Shown: positions 17,165 to 26,908, counted from the first letter of the stretch. The stretch is 64,000 nucleotides of DNA from Salinimicrobium sediminilitoris (GCF_020866905.1 NZ_JAIVCC010000016.1:186001-250000), one strand, 5' to 3'. The notes: generated from the sequence alone by a model not told the origin. Translations and numbers: made by a program.

Positions 17165-18460
17165 ATGGGAAAAATTAAAAATAGATGGCTTATAGCCGCA
17201 TCTGCCGTGGGTATCCACATTTCTATTGGTTCTGTTTATGCATGGAGCGTTTTTACCAAACCCCTTATTCAAAAATTTGGGTGGGAACTCGCCGATACCC
17301 AATTTACTTTTAGTCTGGCAATATTCTTTTTAGGGATCTCAGCTGCATTCCTGGGGCATTATCTGGAAAAGAAAGGCCCTCGAAAATCGGGACTGCTGGC
17401 CGCAATTTTCTTCGGAATTGGAATAGCGGGTTCGGGTCTCGCAATTTATCTTGAATCTATTTACCTGCTCTACCTTTTCTACGGGGTATTTGGAGGAATA
17501 GGTCTTGGTCTTGGGTATATCACCCCGGTATCTACCCTGGTAAAGTGGTTCCCCGATAAACGTGGTCTTGCCACAGGTCTCGCCATTATGGGTTTTGGTT
17601 TTGCCGCACTTATAAGTAGTCCGGTAATAGTTTATCTTATTTCTGCAGTAGGGATAGCCAGTACTTTCTTTATTATGGGAGGTCTTTATTTCATTATCAT
17701 CTTTTTCTCATCCCTTTATCTTGCGCCTCCTCCTAAAGACTGGGTGCCCAAAGGTTTTCATGCTACAGAAGCTTCGGGAAAGAAAAGGGTACAACAGGAC
17801 CTCTCTCAGTTAACAGCTAATGAAGCTGTAAAGACCAAACGTTTCTGGTATTTATGGCTCATGCTTTTCATCAATATTTCCTGCGGAATTGCAATTATTT
17901 CGGTTGCCTCGCCAATGGCACAGGAATATGCGGGCATGACTGTGGTCGCAGCGGCTACCATGGTAGGAATTATGGGACTGTTTAATGGTGCCGGTCGAAT
18001 AGGATGGGCAAGTTTCTCAGATTACATAGGTAGGCCGGCAATGTACACGATCTTCTTTGCGATTCAGGTAGTAGCTTTCTTTATCCTTCCAACAGCAACA
18101 AATCCAATTGTTTTTCAAGGTATCATATTTTTGATCCTTTCCTGTTACGGAGGCGGTTTTGCCACTATTCCCGCATATATTGGAGACGTTTTTGGCACAA
18201 AACAACTGGGAGCTATCCATGGCTATATTTTAACGGCCTGGGCAGCAGCGGGCATGGCAGGTCCTTTGTTCGCAGCCTGGACCAGAACGGTATCAGATAA
18301 CTATAATGTTACATTGTACTTCTTCGCAGGACTTCTTGTAGTAGCATTGATCTTCTCTTTCCTTATTCAAAGAGATATTAAGAAGCTAAAGGCAAAAAAT
18401 CTTAAAACCGAGATAAAGGCAGAGCCTGTAACCCCGGTATTGGAAGTTTTGGAATCCTAA
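17165..18460 (+). CDS. OxlT-like MFS antiporter (oxalate/formate family)
   Basis: A 431-residue twelve-helix major facilitator. The opening WLIAASAVGIHISIGSVYAW and the SVFTKPL segment are hallmarks of the oxalate:formate antiporter (OxlT) subfamily. The loop 2-3 motif region is GHYLEKKGPRKSG and the central loop lies near 195-220. Because it shares its operator with pflB 1.5 kb downstream and no FocA channel is seen here, export of formate or a linked monocarboxylate exchange during fermentation is a reasonable inference. The OxlT subfamily also carries pyruvate and lactate, so the substrate is open. Confidence 0.88.
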   Translation: MGKIKNRWLIAASAVGIHISIGSVYAWSVFTKPLIQKFGWELADTQFTFSLAIFFLGISAAFLGHYLEKKGPRKSGLLAAIFFGIGIAGSGLAIYLESIYLLYLFYGVFGGIGLGLGYITPVSTLVKWFPDKRGLATGLAIMGFGFAALISSPVIVYLISAVGIASTFFIMGGLYFIIIFFSSLYLAPPPKDWVPKGFHATEASGKKRVQQDLSQLTANEAVKTKRFWYLWLMLFINISCGIAIISVASPMAQEYAGMTVVAAATMVGIMGLFNGAGRIGWASFSDYIGRPAMYTIFFAIQVVAFFILPTATNPIVFQGIIFLILSCYGGGFATIPAYIGDVFGTKQLGAIHGYILTAWAAAGMAGPLFAAWTRTVSDNYNVTLYFFAGLLVVALIFSFLIQRDIKKLKAKNLKTEIKAEPVTPVLEVLES

Positions 18461-18480
18461 TTAATCCTTTTAATTCATAG

Positions 18481-18515
18481 AAAAAGATGAAGCATTTTGC
18501 TTCATCTTTTTTTTT
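18481..18515 (+). terminator. Terminator after the MFS gene
   Basis: AAAAAGATGAAGCA, a TTT loop and TGCTTCATCTTTTT make a perfect 14-bp stem followed by further T. It separates the MFS message from pflB. Confidence 0.9.
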
Positions 18516-18637
18516 GATCTTTTCTAAGATGTAGGGAAGGTTTTTTTAATTGCCATGCTGTTAATTCAAACTTTATAAAGTTTTTTATTAACTAAAACGA
18601 TTGAAAATTTACGCGGGCTGTCAGGAATGCCAAATCC

Positions 18638-18680
18638 TGATAATTGTCATATTAGAGCTGTGATTTCTGACGGAAATTTG
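18638..18680 (+). promoter_or_regulatory. FNR/CRP-like operator and -7 box of pflB
   Basis: TGATAATTGTCA (18638-18649) continues as TATTA, nearly identical to the nrfH copy. After 23 nt comes GAAATTTG (18673-18680), five of six positions of TAnnTTTG, which would start transcription near 18687. A TGTCAGGA string also precedes the dyad by about 20 bases, as at nrfH. Confidence 0.75.
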
Positions 18681-18748
18681 CTTTGAAATTAAAGGAAGAG
18701 GTACTTATCAAAAAAGGGAAAATACCTTCTTCAGCTAAAACAAAAATT

Positions 18749-20986
18749 ATGCTTAGCCTATCTCAAGAAGTACTCGCGCTCCGCGAAGGAGCCTGGAACA
18801 GGAAGATCGATGTCAGGGATTTTGTGACATTAAATGTGAGTCCATATTATGGGGATGCTTCTTTCCTGGCCGGTGCCACCGAAAGAACAAAAGAACTGTG
18901 GGAAACCTGCCTTATCGCAATGAAGGAGGAGAGGGAAAGGAATGGCTGCAGGGCAATTGATACAGAAAATATCTCCAGTATTACAAGTCATGGACCCGGT
19001 TATATCAATAAAGATCTTGAAGTAATAGTAGGTCTGCAAACAGATGAGCTTTTAAAACGAGCCATGAAGCCTTTTGGCGGAATTCGTGTGGTGGAAGGAG
19101 CTGTGGCCGAAAAAGGTCAGCAGGTAACGCAGCGTGTTAAAGATGTCTTTAATTATACTAAAGACCATAACAACGCTGTGTTTGCTGCATACGATGAGGA
19201 GATAAGAAATTATCGTTCTCAGGGAATTCTTACTGGATTACCCGACAACTACGCTCGCGGAAGGATCATAGGAGATTACCGCCGTTTAGCCCTTTATGGA
19301 ATTGACCGTCTTATTGAAGCAAAAGAAGAGGACAAGAGACTTGTGGATGGTGAAATGACCGAACATAAGATTAGGTTAAGAGAAGAGATCACAGATCAAA
19401 TCATTGCTCTTAAAGACATTAAGAAAATGGGGGAAATGTATGGTCTCGATCTTGCAAGACCTGCACAGAATGCCCGGGAAGCGGTACAGTGGGTATATAT
19501 GGCCTATCTGGCCGCTGTAAAAGAACAGGACGGTGCGGCTATGTCTTTGGGTAACGTTTCTTCTTTCCTTGATATTTTTATTGAAAATGATCTTGCTGAA
19601 GGTATTATTACTGAAGAAGAGGCACAGGAATTTATTGACCAGTTCGTAATGAAGTTGCGTATGGTCCGACACCTGCGTCCGGAAGCTTATGATGAGATCT
19701 TTGGTGGAGACCCTACCTGGGTGACCGAAGCTATCGGCGGCCAGTTCAATGACGGAAGAACAAAGGTTACAAAAACTTCTTTCAGGTTTTTACAGACTCT
19801 TTACAACCTTGGAGCTTCTCCCGAACCAAACCTTACTGTACTTTGGTCACAGGATCTTCCTGAAGGATTTAAAGAATTTTGTGCACAGGTATCTATTGAT
19901 ACTTCCTCAATACAGTATGAGAATGATGACCTAATGAGAGAGGTAAGAGGTTCTGATGATTATGGGATCGCATGTTGCGTTTCCTACCAGGAACTCGGGA
20001 AAAGAATACAGTTCTTTGGAGCGCGTGTAAACCTTCCAAAAACTTTATTAATGGCTCTTAATGAAGGTCGCGAAGAAAATTCGGGTCAGTCCTTACTGGA
20101 AGGAATACCTGCCCTGCAGGATGAATATTTGGAGTACGAGGCAGTAATGGCCAATTTTAAAAAGTCTATGGTGGAAGTGGCAAGGGTGTATTCCAAGACC
20201 ATGAACATCATCCATTACATGCACGATAAATATTACTACGAGAAAGCACAATTAGCTTTTGTAGATTCAGATCCCGGCATTGATATGGCTTATGGAATAG
20301 CCGGAATATCGATCATTGCAGATTCTCTTTCGGCAATTAAATACGGTAAAGTAAAACCTGTACGTAATGAAGATGGGCTTACTGTAGATTTTAAAGTAGA
20401 AGGGGAATATCCAAAATTTGGAAATGACGACGAAAGGGTGGATAACATTGCTCGTGAGATCACCAAATTCTTTTCTCAGGAACTGGCAAAACATAAATGT
20501 TATAAAAATGCATTTTCCACGCTTTCCCTGCTTACCATTACCTCAAATGTGATGTATGGTAAAAAGACCGGGTCTACTCCCGATGGCAGAAAAGCAGGAG
20601 AAGCATTTGCTCCCGGTGCAAACCCTATGCACGGTCGCGATGAACATGGAGCTATAGCTTCTTTGAACTCTGTTGCCAAACTGGATTACCGTGACGCACA
20701 GGATGGAATTTCAAACACCTTCTCGATAATACCCAAATCTCTTGGCAGCGACAGGGAAGCACAGATCGATAACCTAACAGGGTTGCTGGATGCTTATTTT
20801 GGATTGAATGGTTTCCATCTTAATGTCAACGTGCTCAACAGGGAGACCTTGATGGATGCTTATGAGCACCCCGAAAATTACCCACAATTAACAATAAGGG
20901 TTTCGGGATATGCCGTGAATTTCATCAGGCTTTCAAAAGCACATCAACTGGAGGTGATCGCAAGGACCTTCCACGAAAGAATGTAA
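18749..20986 (+). CDS. pflB: Pyruvate formate-lyase (formate C-acetyltransferase)
   Basis: A 745-residue glycyl-radical enzyme that turns pyruvate and CoA into acetyl-CoA and formate without oxygen. Near residues 20-40 the [10 protein letters not shown] and [12 protein letters not shown] segments match the PflB start. The active-site cysteine pair is C409-C410 (IACCVSYQ) and the radical glycine is G720 in [10 protein letters not shown] chose the ATG at 18749. A TTG at 18683 is in frame, but it would add 22 residues not expected for the family and lies upstream of the transcription start predicted from the -7 box. Confidence 0.96.
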   Translation: MLSLSQEVLALREGAWNRKIDVRDFVTLNVSPYYGDASFLAGATERTKELWETCLIAMKEERERNGCRAIDTENISSITSHGPGYINKDLEVIVGLQTDELLKRAMKPFGGIRVVEGAVAEKGQQVTQRVKDVFNYTKDHNNAVFAAYDEEIRNYRSQGILTGLPDNYARGRIIGDYRRLALYGIDRLIEAKEEDKRLVDGEMTEHKIRLREEITDQIIALKDIKKMGEMYGLDLARPAQNAREAVQWVYMAYLAAVKEQDGAAMSLGNVSSFLDIFIENDLAEGIITEEEAQEFIDQFVMKLRMVRHLRPEAYDEIFGGDPTWVTEAIGGQFNDGRTKVTKTSFRFLQTLYNLGASPEPNLTVLWSQDLPEGFKEFCAQVSIDTSSIQYENDDLMREVRGSDDYGIACCVSYQELGKRIQFFGARVNLPKTLLMALNEGREENSGQSLLEGIPALQDEYLEYEAVMANFKKSMVEVARVYSKTMNIIHYMHDKYYYEKAQLAFVDSDPGIDMAYGIAGISIIADSLSAIKYGKVKPVRNEDGLTVDFKVEGEYPKFGNDDERVDNIAREITKFFSQELAKHKCYKNAFSTLSLLTITSNVMYGKKTGSTPDGRKAGEAFAPGANPMHGRDEHGAIASLNSVAKLDYRDAQDGISNTFSIIPKSLGSDREAQIDNLTGLLDAYFGLNGFHLNVNVLNRETLMDAYEHPENYPQLTIRVSGYAVNFIRLSKAHQLEVIARTFHERM

Positions 20987-21016
20987 ATTTAAGTTTAGGA
21001 TTGAGTTTTTAATTGA

Positions 21017-21068
21017 CATCAGGAGATTTCAGCCTTCCCCCCTAAAGCGATCTCCTGATGTTTTTTTT
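21017..21068 (+). terminator. Terminator between pflB and pflA
   Basis: CATCAGGAGAT (21017-21027) pairs perfectly with ATCTCCTGATG (21050-21060), followed by eight T. It lies between lyase and activase, so pflA is probably made at a lower level by read-through or from its own promoter. Confidence 0.9.
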
Positions 21069-21093
21069 ATTACTTTATACAAAATCGAGGATT

Positions 21094-21882
21094 ATGATAA
21101 AAGATGGTTTGCTGGTTGCACAGGAAGTAGAACAATTGAATCTGGGATCATCTCAACAGCTTAGAGTGCATTCCATTGAATCTTTTGGAACCCACGATGG
21201 TCCCGGCATTAGAATGGTAGTATTTGTACAGGGTTGCCAGTTTCGCTGTCTTTACTGTGCTAATCCCGATACTATGGATATAAAGGGCGGAAATTTGTTG
21301 GAGATCGAAGAGCTTGTAAGCAGGGCAATAAAGCAGAAACCTTATTTTAGAAAAAAAGGCGGGGTGACCGTTTCTGGTGGAGAACCGCTACTGCAGCGCA
21401 GCATCATTAAAAAGCTTTTCGACAGGCTGCACGAAGAAAATATTAATACAGTACTTGATTCCAATGGCCGACTCATTGATCAAGCCGCAAAGGACCTCCT
21501 GGATGTAACCGATTTGCTAATGCTGGACGTGAAGCATTTCAACAACGAATGGCATAAAAAACTCACCCGCGTTTCTAATACCAGCACTTTTAAAGTAGCC
21601 GAATACAGGGAGTCCACGGGAAAACCTATGTGGCTAAGATATGTACTGGTTCCCGGCTGGAGTGACCAGGAGGAGCATCTGCACGAACTTGGACAACATT
21701 TTAGGAACTACAAAACAATAGAGCGGGTAGAGATCCTGCCTTATCACCAATTAGGCGTTCACAAGTGGGAAGCTTTGGGAATGGAATATAAGCTTAAAGA
21801 TGTAGATCCACCCGACACTCAAAACCTGGAAAAAACCGCTGCCATTTTTAGGAATTACTTTCAGGATGTGCGGGTGAATTAG
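21094..21882 (+). CDS. pflA: Pyruvate formate-lyase activating enzyme
   Basis: A 262-residue radical SAM enzyme that puts the glycyl radical on PflB using S-adenosylmethionine and a 4Fe-4S cluster. The cluster site is C48-x3-C52-x2-C55 (CQFRCLYC), followed by GGVTVSGGEPLLQ, the SAM-binding GGE motif. The ESFGTHDGPGIRMVVF stretch just before the cysteines is typical of PflA. I chose the ATG at 21094; the upstream in-frame ATG at 21058 lies in the stem of the terminator. The N-terminus is about 20 residues longer than in E. coli. Confidence 0.95.
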   Translation: MIKDGLLVAQEVEQLNLGSSQQLRVHSIESFGTHDGPGIRMVVFVQGCQFRCLYCANPDTMDIKGGNLLEIEELVSRAIKQKPYFRKKGGVTVSGGEPLLQRSIIKKLFDRLHEENINTVLDSNGRLIDQAAKDLLDVTDLLMLDVKHFNNEWHKKLTRVSNTSTFKVAEYRESTGKPMWLRYVLVPGWSDQEEHLHELGQHFRNYKTIERVEILPYHQLGVHKWEALGMEYKLKDVDPPDTQNLEKTAAIFRNYFQDVRVN

Positions 21883-22130
21883 GGAAATCTATTAGACCGC
21901 TTCACCAGCCCGGCCGGTAAGGAAGGATAACCTAAATATCAAATCGGTTATGGGTGAACACATTAGCTTTCTGTGTCTAAATGACCGTTCTTAAAGAGAT
22001 GTTTTTTTTACAAGCCCCGCATACATTATTCATTCAAATAGTTGAATCTTTGCAGCGGTAAAATTGTTTTTCGAAAAGCCATTTTTGAGTGGTTTATCGA
22101 CGGTTGAAAATAATTAAAATCAGATCTTAA

Positions 22131-23753
22131 ATGTCTTCACTCCTTGACTTTCTTAGCGTTGACTATGTTGCTCTGTTCATAATCATTGGTATAGGTATTA
22201 TTCTGGGTAAGGTATCCTTTAGGGGTCTCTCCCTGGATTCTTCGGCCGTGATTTTTGTTGCCATGTTCTATGGCTATGTAATGTTTTCCCAGGGCATCGA
22301 GTTTGCCTTCCCGGGAATCATTCAGCAAATAGGGTTATTGCTTTTCATCTTTACTATTGGAATGCAGGCCGGGCCCACTTTTTTTGAAGTTTATAAGTCG
22401 CAAGGAATGAAGCTTATAAGTATGGCTTTTTTGACCGTTGTGGTGGGTGCTATTACAACATTTGTCTTAGCCATTGTTTTCGACATTGACTACAGGCTCT
22501 CTGTAGGACTGTTTTCGGGAGCGCTAACCAGCACTCCGGGTTTAGCAGCAGCTATTGAAGCTACCGGCTCCTCTTTGGCATCCATTGGATATGGGATCGC
22601 TTATCCTTTCGGGGTAGTAGGGGTGATCCTTTTTGTAAGGCTGATTCCGAAAATTTTTGCCACCAATATGGCTAAGGAAGAACAAAAATATGCCGAAGAA
22701 ACTCAAACCCAGATCCCTGAAGTTACCCATAAGAATTTCATTATAACCAATGAGAATGCCGACGGGAAAACCATTAGGGAATTAGATATTAGGTTAATGA
22801 CCAAAGCGAATATTTCCAGGGTCATGAGGGCAAATGAAACTTCCATTCCGCCGGCAGCAGACCTCGTTCTCCGAAAGGGTGATCTCGTACGTGCTGTAGG
22901 GACGAATGAAGCGCTTAAAAGAGTAGAATTGCTTTTAGGAAAGCCAACAGAGGTTGATATCCCCGAGAGCGGTATGTTCGAAGTAAGATGGTATGTAGTT
23001 TCAAAACGAAATGTGGTAAACAAAACATTAGGGGAATTAAACTTAAGAGAAAATTATAAGGCTACCGTTACCAGGATTCGAAGGGCTGGTATTGATCTGC
23101 CTGCAAGACCATCTGTAAAACTGAAATTCGGCGACCGACTTTTTATTTCCTCAACCAGGGGAAATGTCAATGGTCTCAGCCTGCTTTTTGGGGATAGCAT
23201 GAAGGAAGTGGAAACTACCAGTTTTTTACCGGTAGCACTGGGTATTGTAATCGGCTTGATCCTGGGAGGTATTGAAGTACCTCTTCCCGGGGGAAGCTCG
23301 TTTTCACTGGGTCTTACAGGAGGGGTTTTGTTAGCTGCCCTTGTTTTGAGCAGAATTGGAAAAACAGGACCAATTTTATGGAATCTTCCGGGAACCGGAA
23401 ATCACATCCTCCGGCAATTTGGTCTTTTACTCTTTTTAATTCCTGTAGGCCTGGCTGCCGGAAGCCAGTTAGGTCCTACGATACAGGAGTATGGGCTGAG
23501 TCTTTTTGCAATAGGGGCAGCGATAACTTTAATCCCCATGATCTTTGTAGTCCTCGTAGCCAGACTTATTCTTCAAATGAATTTTCTGTCAGTGCTGGGA
23601 GCTTTGACAGGTGGGATGACCAGTACCCCGGGGTTAAGTGCTGTTGATTCAATGACAAGTAGCGAAGGCCCACAGGTAGCTTATGCGACTGTTTATCCTT
23701 TTGCACTGGTTGCCATTATCATTTTTACCCAGGTTCTCAGTTATATTTTATAG
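22131..23753 (+). CDS. AspT/YidE-type antiporter with RCK_C domains
   Basis: A 540-residue transporter of the aspartate:alanine exchanger family. Two membrane halves (about 10-180 and 365-540) each carry the duplicated AspT/YidE signature (GLLLFIFTIGMQAGP and GLLLFLIPVGLAAGSQ, then SGALTSTPGLAAA and GGMTSTPGLSA). Between them (about 200-365) lie two TrkA C-terminal (RCK_C) regulatory domains. The substrate could be aspartate/alanine or a dicarboxylate such as succinate, the latter fitting the fermentative neighbourhood, but this is inference. I find no FNR-like dyad at the spacing seen for the three neighbours. Confidence 0.9.
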   Translation: MSSLLDFLSVDYVALFIIIGIGIILGKVSFRGLSLDSSAVIFVAMFYGYVMFSQGIEFAFPGIIQQIGLLLFIFTIGMQAGPTFFEVYKSQGMKLISMAFLTVVVGAITTFVLAIVFDIDYRLSVGLFSGALTSTPGLAAAIEATGSSLASIGYGIAYPFGVVGVILFVRLIPKIFATNMAKEEQKYAEETQTQIPEVTHKNFIITNENADGKTIRELDIRLMTKANISRVMRANETSIPPAADLVLRKGDLVRAVGTNEALKRVELLLGKPTEVDIPESGMFEVRWYVVSKRNVVNKTLGELNLRENYKATVTRIRRAGIDLPARPSVKLKFGDRLFISSTRGNVNGLSLLFGDSMKEVETTSFLPVALGIVIGLILGGIEVPLPGGSSFSLGLTGGVLLAALVLSRIGKTGPILWNLPGTGNHILRQFGLLLFLIPVGLAAGSQLGPTIQEYGLSLFAIGAAITLIPMIFVVLVARLILQMNFLSVLGALTGGMTSTPGLSAVDSMTSSEGPQVAYATVYPFALVAIIIFTQVLSYIL

Positions 23754-23903
23754 AAAAACTGACAAAGTTTCTCTAGTTAGGAAGGTTTAAAAATTTCCAA
23801 ACCACTGCTCCCTGTATTTAATTCTTCAAAAATCCGGTATTATTCCCTCATTTTTGGAGGGTATTGGGATTTACGTTTATATTTAAATTCCCAATATTTC
23901 TCC

Positions 23904-25250
23904 ATGAAAAAGATCTTTACTGCCGTTCTTATCTTCATTCTCCTCGGGCTTGGAATTGTCGCTTACATCTACTATCCCCGTCTCAATCTCATCACCGGTT
24001 TTGCAGCGAAGAACCAGTGTTCCTGCGTCTTTGAAGCCAATCGTGATCCCGGGACCGTAGCTTCTCAGGACAATGGCTTTGATCCTGTGGATCTCGCAGA
24101 GTATGAAATAGATTATGAAAAACGTTCAGCTTCAGCCACTGTCTTTGGGCTTAAAAAGCGTACTGCACAGTTTAATCCCGGACTCGGTTGCACTCTTCTT
24201 CCGGAAGGAAGTGACAAAAATGACCTGCCGGAAGCAAGTCCTGAACGGGTGCAAACTCCTGTTGCAGCGCCTTATCCTTATGGACATGAGAGTCCGCAGG
24301 ATACAGTTTTTGCTGAAGTTGATACCGCTCAGCTGGAAATAGCGCTTGAAAATGCCTTTTTAGAGGAGCATAAAACAAGAGCTGTTGTAGTTCTTTACAA
24401 AGATCACCTAATAGCCGAAAGATATGCCCCGGGTTTTTCTGAAGAAACTAAATTATTGGGGTGGTCAATGACAAAAAGTATTACCAGTGCCGTACTGGGG
24501 GTGTTGGAAAAACAGGGGGAAATTGACCTGGAGCAGGACCACCTGTTTCCCGAATGGGAGGAAGATGAAAGAGCTCAGATCACGATCAATGATCTCCTGC
24601 ACATGAACAGCGGACTCGCCTGGGAGGAAGATTACACTAAAATTTCAGATGTTACAAACATGCTTTTTCTGGCCGAAGATATGAGTGAAGTTCAGCTTTA
24701 CAAACCCCTGGTTGGCGAGCCCGGCAGCATCTGGAACTATTCTTCGGGTATTTCTAATCTTTTATCAGGTTTTATTCGGGATCAATTTAATTCCTATCAG
24801 GAATACCTCGACTTTTGGTATAAAGAACTTATAGATAAGATAGGAATGCATTCCATGACCCTGGAGACAGATCTTGCAGGGAATTATGTAGGATCTTCCT
24901 ATTCCTGGGCCACTGCCCGCGACTGGGCCAAATTTGGGTTGCTGTATCTCAGTGAGGGCAACTGGAATGGAGAACAGATCATCAACAAAGATTGGATAGA
25001 TTACACGGTAAAACCTGTGGAGGGCTCCAATGGGGAATATGGCGCACATTTCTGGCTCAATGCCGGCGGATTATATCCCGATGTGCCGCGCGATCTGTTT
25101 TCAGCCAACGGTTTCCAGGGCCAACATGTTTTCATTATCCCTTCTAAAGACCTGGTAGTGGTTCGACTGGGACTGGTGGAGCACCCCGATTTTAATATTA
25201 ATACATTTCTGCGCGAAGTAATAAAAGCTGTAGACTCTTTTTCTGAATGA
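23904..25250 (+). CDS. Serine hydrolase (beta-lactamase family)
   Basis: A 448-residue protein with one N-terminal membrane segment (about 5-25), probably periplasmic and anchored. The class C beta-lactamase fold is supported by S188-M-T-K in LLGWSMTKSITSAVLG, by the WNYSSGISNLL Tyr-type motif near residue 280 and by NGFQGQHVFIIP near the end in place of the HxG/KTG strand. This subgroup (6-aminohexanoate-dimer hydrolase-like) acts on amides and esters more often than on beta-lactams. The first 100 residues are a family-specific addition. Monocistronic. Confidence 0.88.
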   Translation: MKKIFTAVLIFILLGLGIVAYIYYPRLNLITGFAAKNQCSCVFEANRDPGTVASQDNGFDPVDLAEYEIDYEKRSASATVFGLKKRTAQFNPGLGCTLLPEGSDKNDLPEASPERVQTPVAAPYPYGHESPQDTVFAEVDTAQLEIALENAFLEEHKTRAVVVLYKDHLIAERYAPGFSEETKLLGWSMTKSITSAVLGVLEKQGEIDLEQDHLFPEWEEDERAQITINDLLHMNSGLAWEEDYTKISDVTNMLFLAEDMSEVQLYKPLVGEPGSIWNYSSGISNLLSGFIRDQFNSYQEYLDFWYKELIDKIGMHSMTLETDLAGNYVGSSYSWATARDWAKFGLLYLSEGNWNGEQIINKDWIDYTVKPVEGSNGEYGAHFWLNAGGLYPDVPRDLFSANGFQGQHVFIIPSKDLVVVRLGLVEHPDFNINTFLREVIKAVDSFSE

Positions 25251-25449
25251 TTCGTAATTCAGAACGCTACGCAATTAGATTTTCAGGGATGACGGCGTGA
25301 GGCAGGCAGGCCTGGAGCAATTTTTTTCCGAATAAGCAAAAGTTAACAAAACCCGGTTAATGCTAAAATTGTGCTAAAACTGAAGAAGTTTAAAATTTGA
25401 AGCCGGTTCCCGCGTTTTACAGGCGCAAACCACTATAAATAAATGTATT

Positions 25450-26220
25450 ATGAAAGAACTGAAGCTTTTTAGCCTGGCAATCGTGGCCATGCTCACTTTT
25501 AATTCCTGTTCCAGTGACGATGATGGCGGCGATAATGGAACAGATGTGGATCTTAACCTCACAGCGCCACGAGCTGATAATCATGTGAACACAGCTGCGC
25601 TACCACAGGTGATCCTTGATTACATAAGTACCAATTATCCCGAGAACACCATTTACGAGGCAGAAATTGAGGATAACAATAATTACGAGGTAGAGCTCAA
25701 CGACGAAACAGAACTTATTTTTGATCAGCAGGGGAATTTCCTGGGAATTGATGACGATGATGACGATGATTTTGGAGATGAGCATATTGCACCCGCAAAT
25801 CTTCCTGAAAACATCCGGGATTTCGTCACCACATATTTCCCCGGTACCACCATTGAAGAAGCTGAAATCGAAAACAATGGAAATTATGAGATCGAACTTT
25901 CCAATGATGTGGAATTGATCTTTGATGCCGACGGGGAATTTCTGGGTCGTGCAGACGATGATGATAACGATGACAAGGATGATGATGACATCGCAGTATC
26001 AGATTTGCCGCAGGTGATAAGAGATTATATAACAGAAAATTATCCGGACAACAGCATCATTGAAGCCGAAAAAGAGGATGACAATTCTTTTGAAGTTACT
26101 TTGAACAATGGCATGGAGCTAAAATTTGATTCCCAAGGGGCCTTCGTGAGCGTTGATGATCACAATGGAGATGACGACGATGATGATGAGGATGATGACG
26201 ATGACAATAGCGATGGCTAA
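25450..26220 (+). CDS. PepSY-like (DUF2874) triple-repeat lipoprotein, Asp-rich
   Basis: A 256-residue lipoprotein with lipobox FNSC20. It holds three PepSY-like repeats of about 50 residues (50-100, 118-167, 185-236), each of the form LP-x-x-I-x-DYI-x-x-x-YP, then E-x-E-x-E, then E-L-x-FD-x-x-G-x-F. The repeats are linked and followed by runs of Asp (101-110, 169-180 and 239-254) encoded by GATGAC-type repeats. It is extremely acidic and expected on the outer membrane or surface. Calcium or other cation binding is a plausible inference; PepSY-like proteins are also thought to act as protease inhibitors. Confidence 0.85.
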   Translation: MKELKLFSLAIVAMLTFNSCSSDDDGGDNGTDVDLNLTAPRADNHVNTAALPQVILDYISTNYPENTIYEAEIEDNNNYEVELNDETELIFDQQGNFLGIDDDDDDDFGDEHIAPANLPENIRDFVTTYFPGTTIEEAEIENNGNYEIELSNDVELIFDADGEFLGRADDDDNDDKDDDDIAVSDLPQVIRDYITENYPDNSIIEAEKEDDNSFEVTLNNGMELKFDSQGAFVSVDDHNGDDDDDDEDDDDDNSDG

Positions 26221-26241
26221 TCTGGAACTTAATGTAAGTTT

Positions 26242-26272
26242 AAAAGGCCGCAGAAATTCTGCGGCCTTTTTA
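26242..26272 (+). terminator. Terminator after the PepSY-like gene
   Basis: AAAAGGCCGCAGAA and TTCTGCGGCCTTTT form a 14-bp perfect dyad followed by more T and A, 21 bases past the stop. Confidence 0.9.
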
Positions 26273-26359
26273 TTTGATCCCGAAAAGGATTCAGTTCATT
26301 TAAAAGAGAAGAATAGAAGTGAAAATTAATTGACAGCAGAAAATGCTTTTTTTGAAACC

Positions 26360-26908
26360 CTAGCCTTTGTGATCATAGCTCAGTACCCGTTTTAGGATCC
26401 ATTTTTCATCTTCCAGGAGCCATACATGAGTAAAAAGAGCAGTACTGGTTTGGTACAGTTCCTTCCCCGGCTCCTTAATAAAGAAATCATGCCGCCCCTT
26501 TTGAATTGCGCCATATAATTTGCCGTTCTGGTACAATGGATAGACCTGCAAGCTTGGTGCATCTAACTTTCTAATCGGCTTTTTATCTGGGGAGGAACAA
26601 ATGTTGTTTCGAACATTGTTCAAAAAATCCTGCTTGTTCGTAGTAAGGCCTCCCTCTTCGTGATAAAATTCCAGATCCTCACCTATGAGGTGCTCAAATG
26701 CTGCGATGTCGCAATGGTTAAACCCTGCATCGAATAAAAGGCTGTCGTTCTTTTTTAGGATTTGGAAAAGTTCAGAATCTCTCGCTTCCTGGGACAGAAC
26801 CGGCAGAGTAATGAAAAATGCGAGAAGGAAAAAAAATGCTTTATTTGGCCTTTTTAGAAGGTATTGATGAAAGTAAATTTTCAAGTTCTTCAGGCTTTTG
26901 GGTCCCAA
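26360..26908 (-). CDS. Exported NTF2-like (DUF4440) protein
   Basis: A 182-residue protein with a hydrophobic stretch FFFLLAFFITLPVLSQ (about 25-40) acting as signal peptide, then a SnoaL/NTF2-like fold: FDAGFNHCDIAAFEHLIGEDLEFYHEEGG, the DFLNNVRNN helix and a final HVWLLEDEKWILKRVLSYDH strand pair. The only ATG (26908) lies 68 bases inside the preceding gene and gives a long charged n-region; a TTG at 26884 is an alternative. Function unknown; such domains often act on small carbonyl compounds or are non-catalytic. Confidence 0.78.
   Translation of the reverse strand: MGPKSLKNLKIYFHQYLLKRPNKAFFFLLAFFITLPVLSQEARDSELFQILKKNDSLLFDAGFNHCDIAAFEHLIGEDLEFYHEEGGLTTNKQDFLNNVRNNICSSPDKKPIRKLDAPSLQVYPLYQNGKLYGAIQKGRHDFFIKEPGKELYQTSTALFTHVWLLEDEKWILKRVLSYDHKG

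Noticed and set aside
18683..18748. TTG start giving a 767-residue PflB
   Set aside because: It lies upstream of the transcription start expected from the -7 box at 18673-18680, and the extra 22 residues are not expected for the family. ATG 18749 is preferred.
21965..22052. FNR-like site ahead of the AspT-type antiporter
   Set aside because: AATCTTTG at 22045 is a possible -7 box, but the 12 bases at the 23-nt distance do not fit TGAY-N4-RTCA and no close dyad is present.
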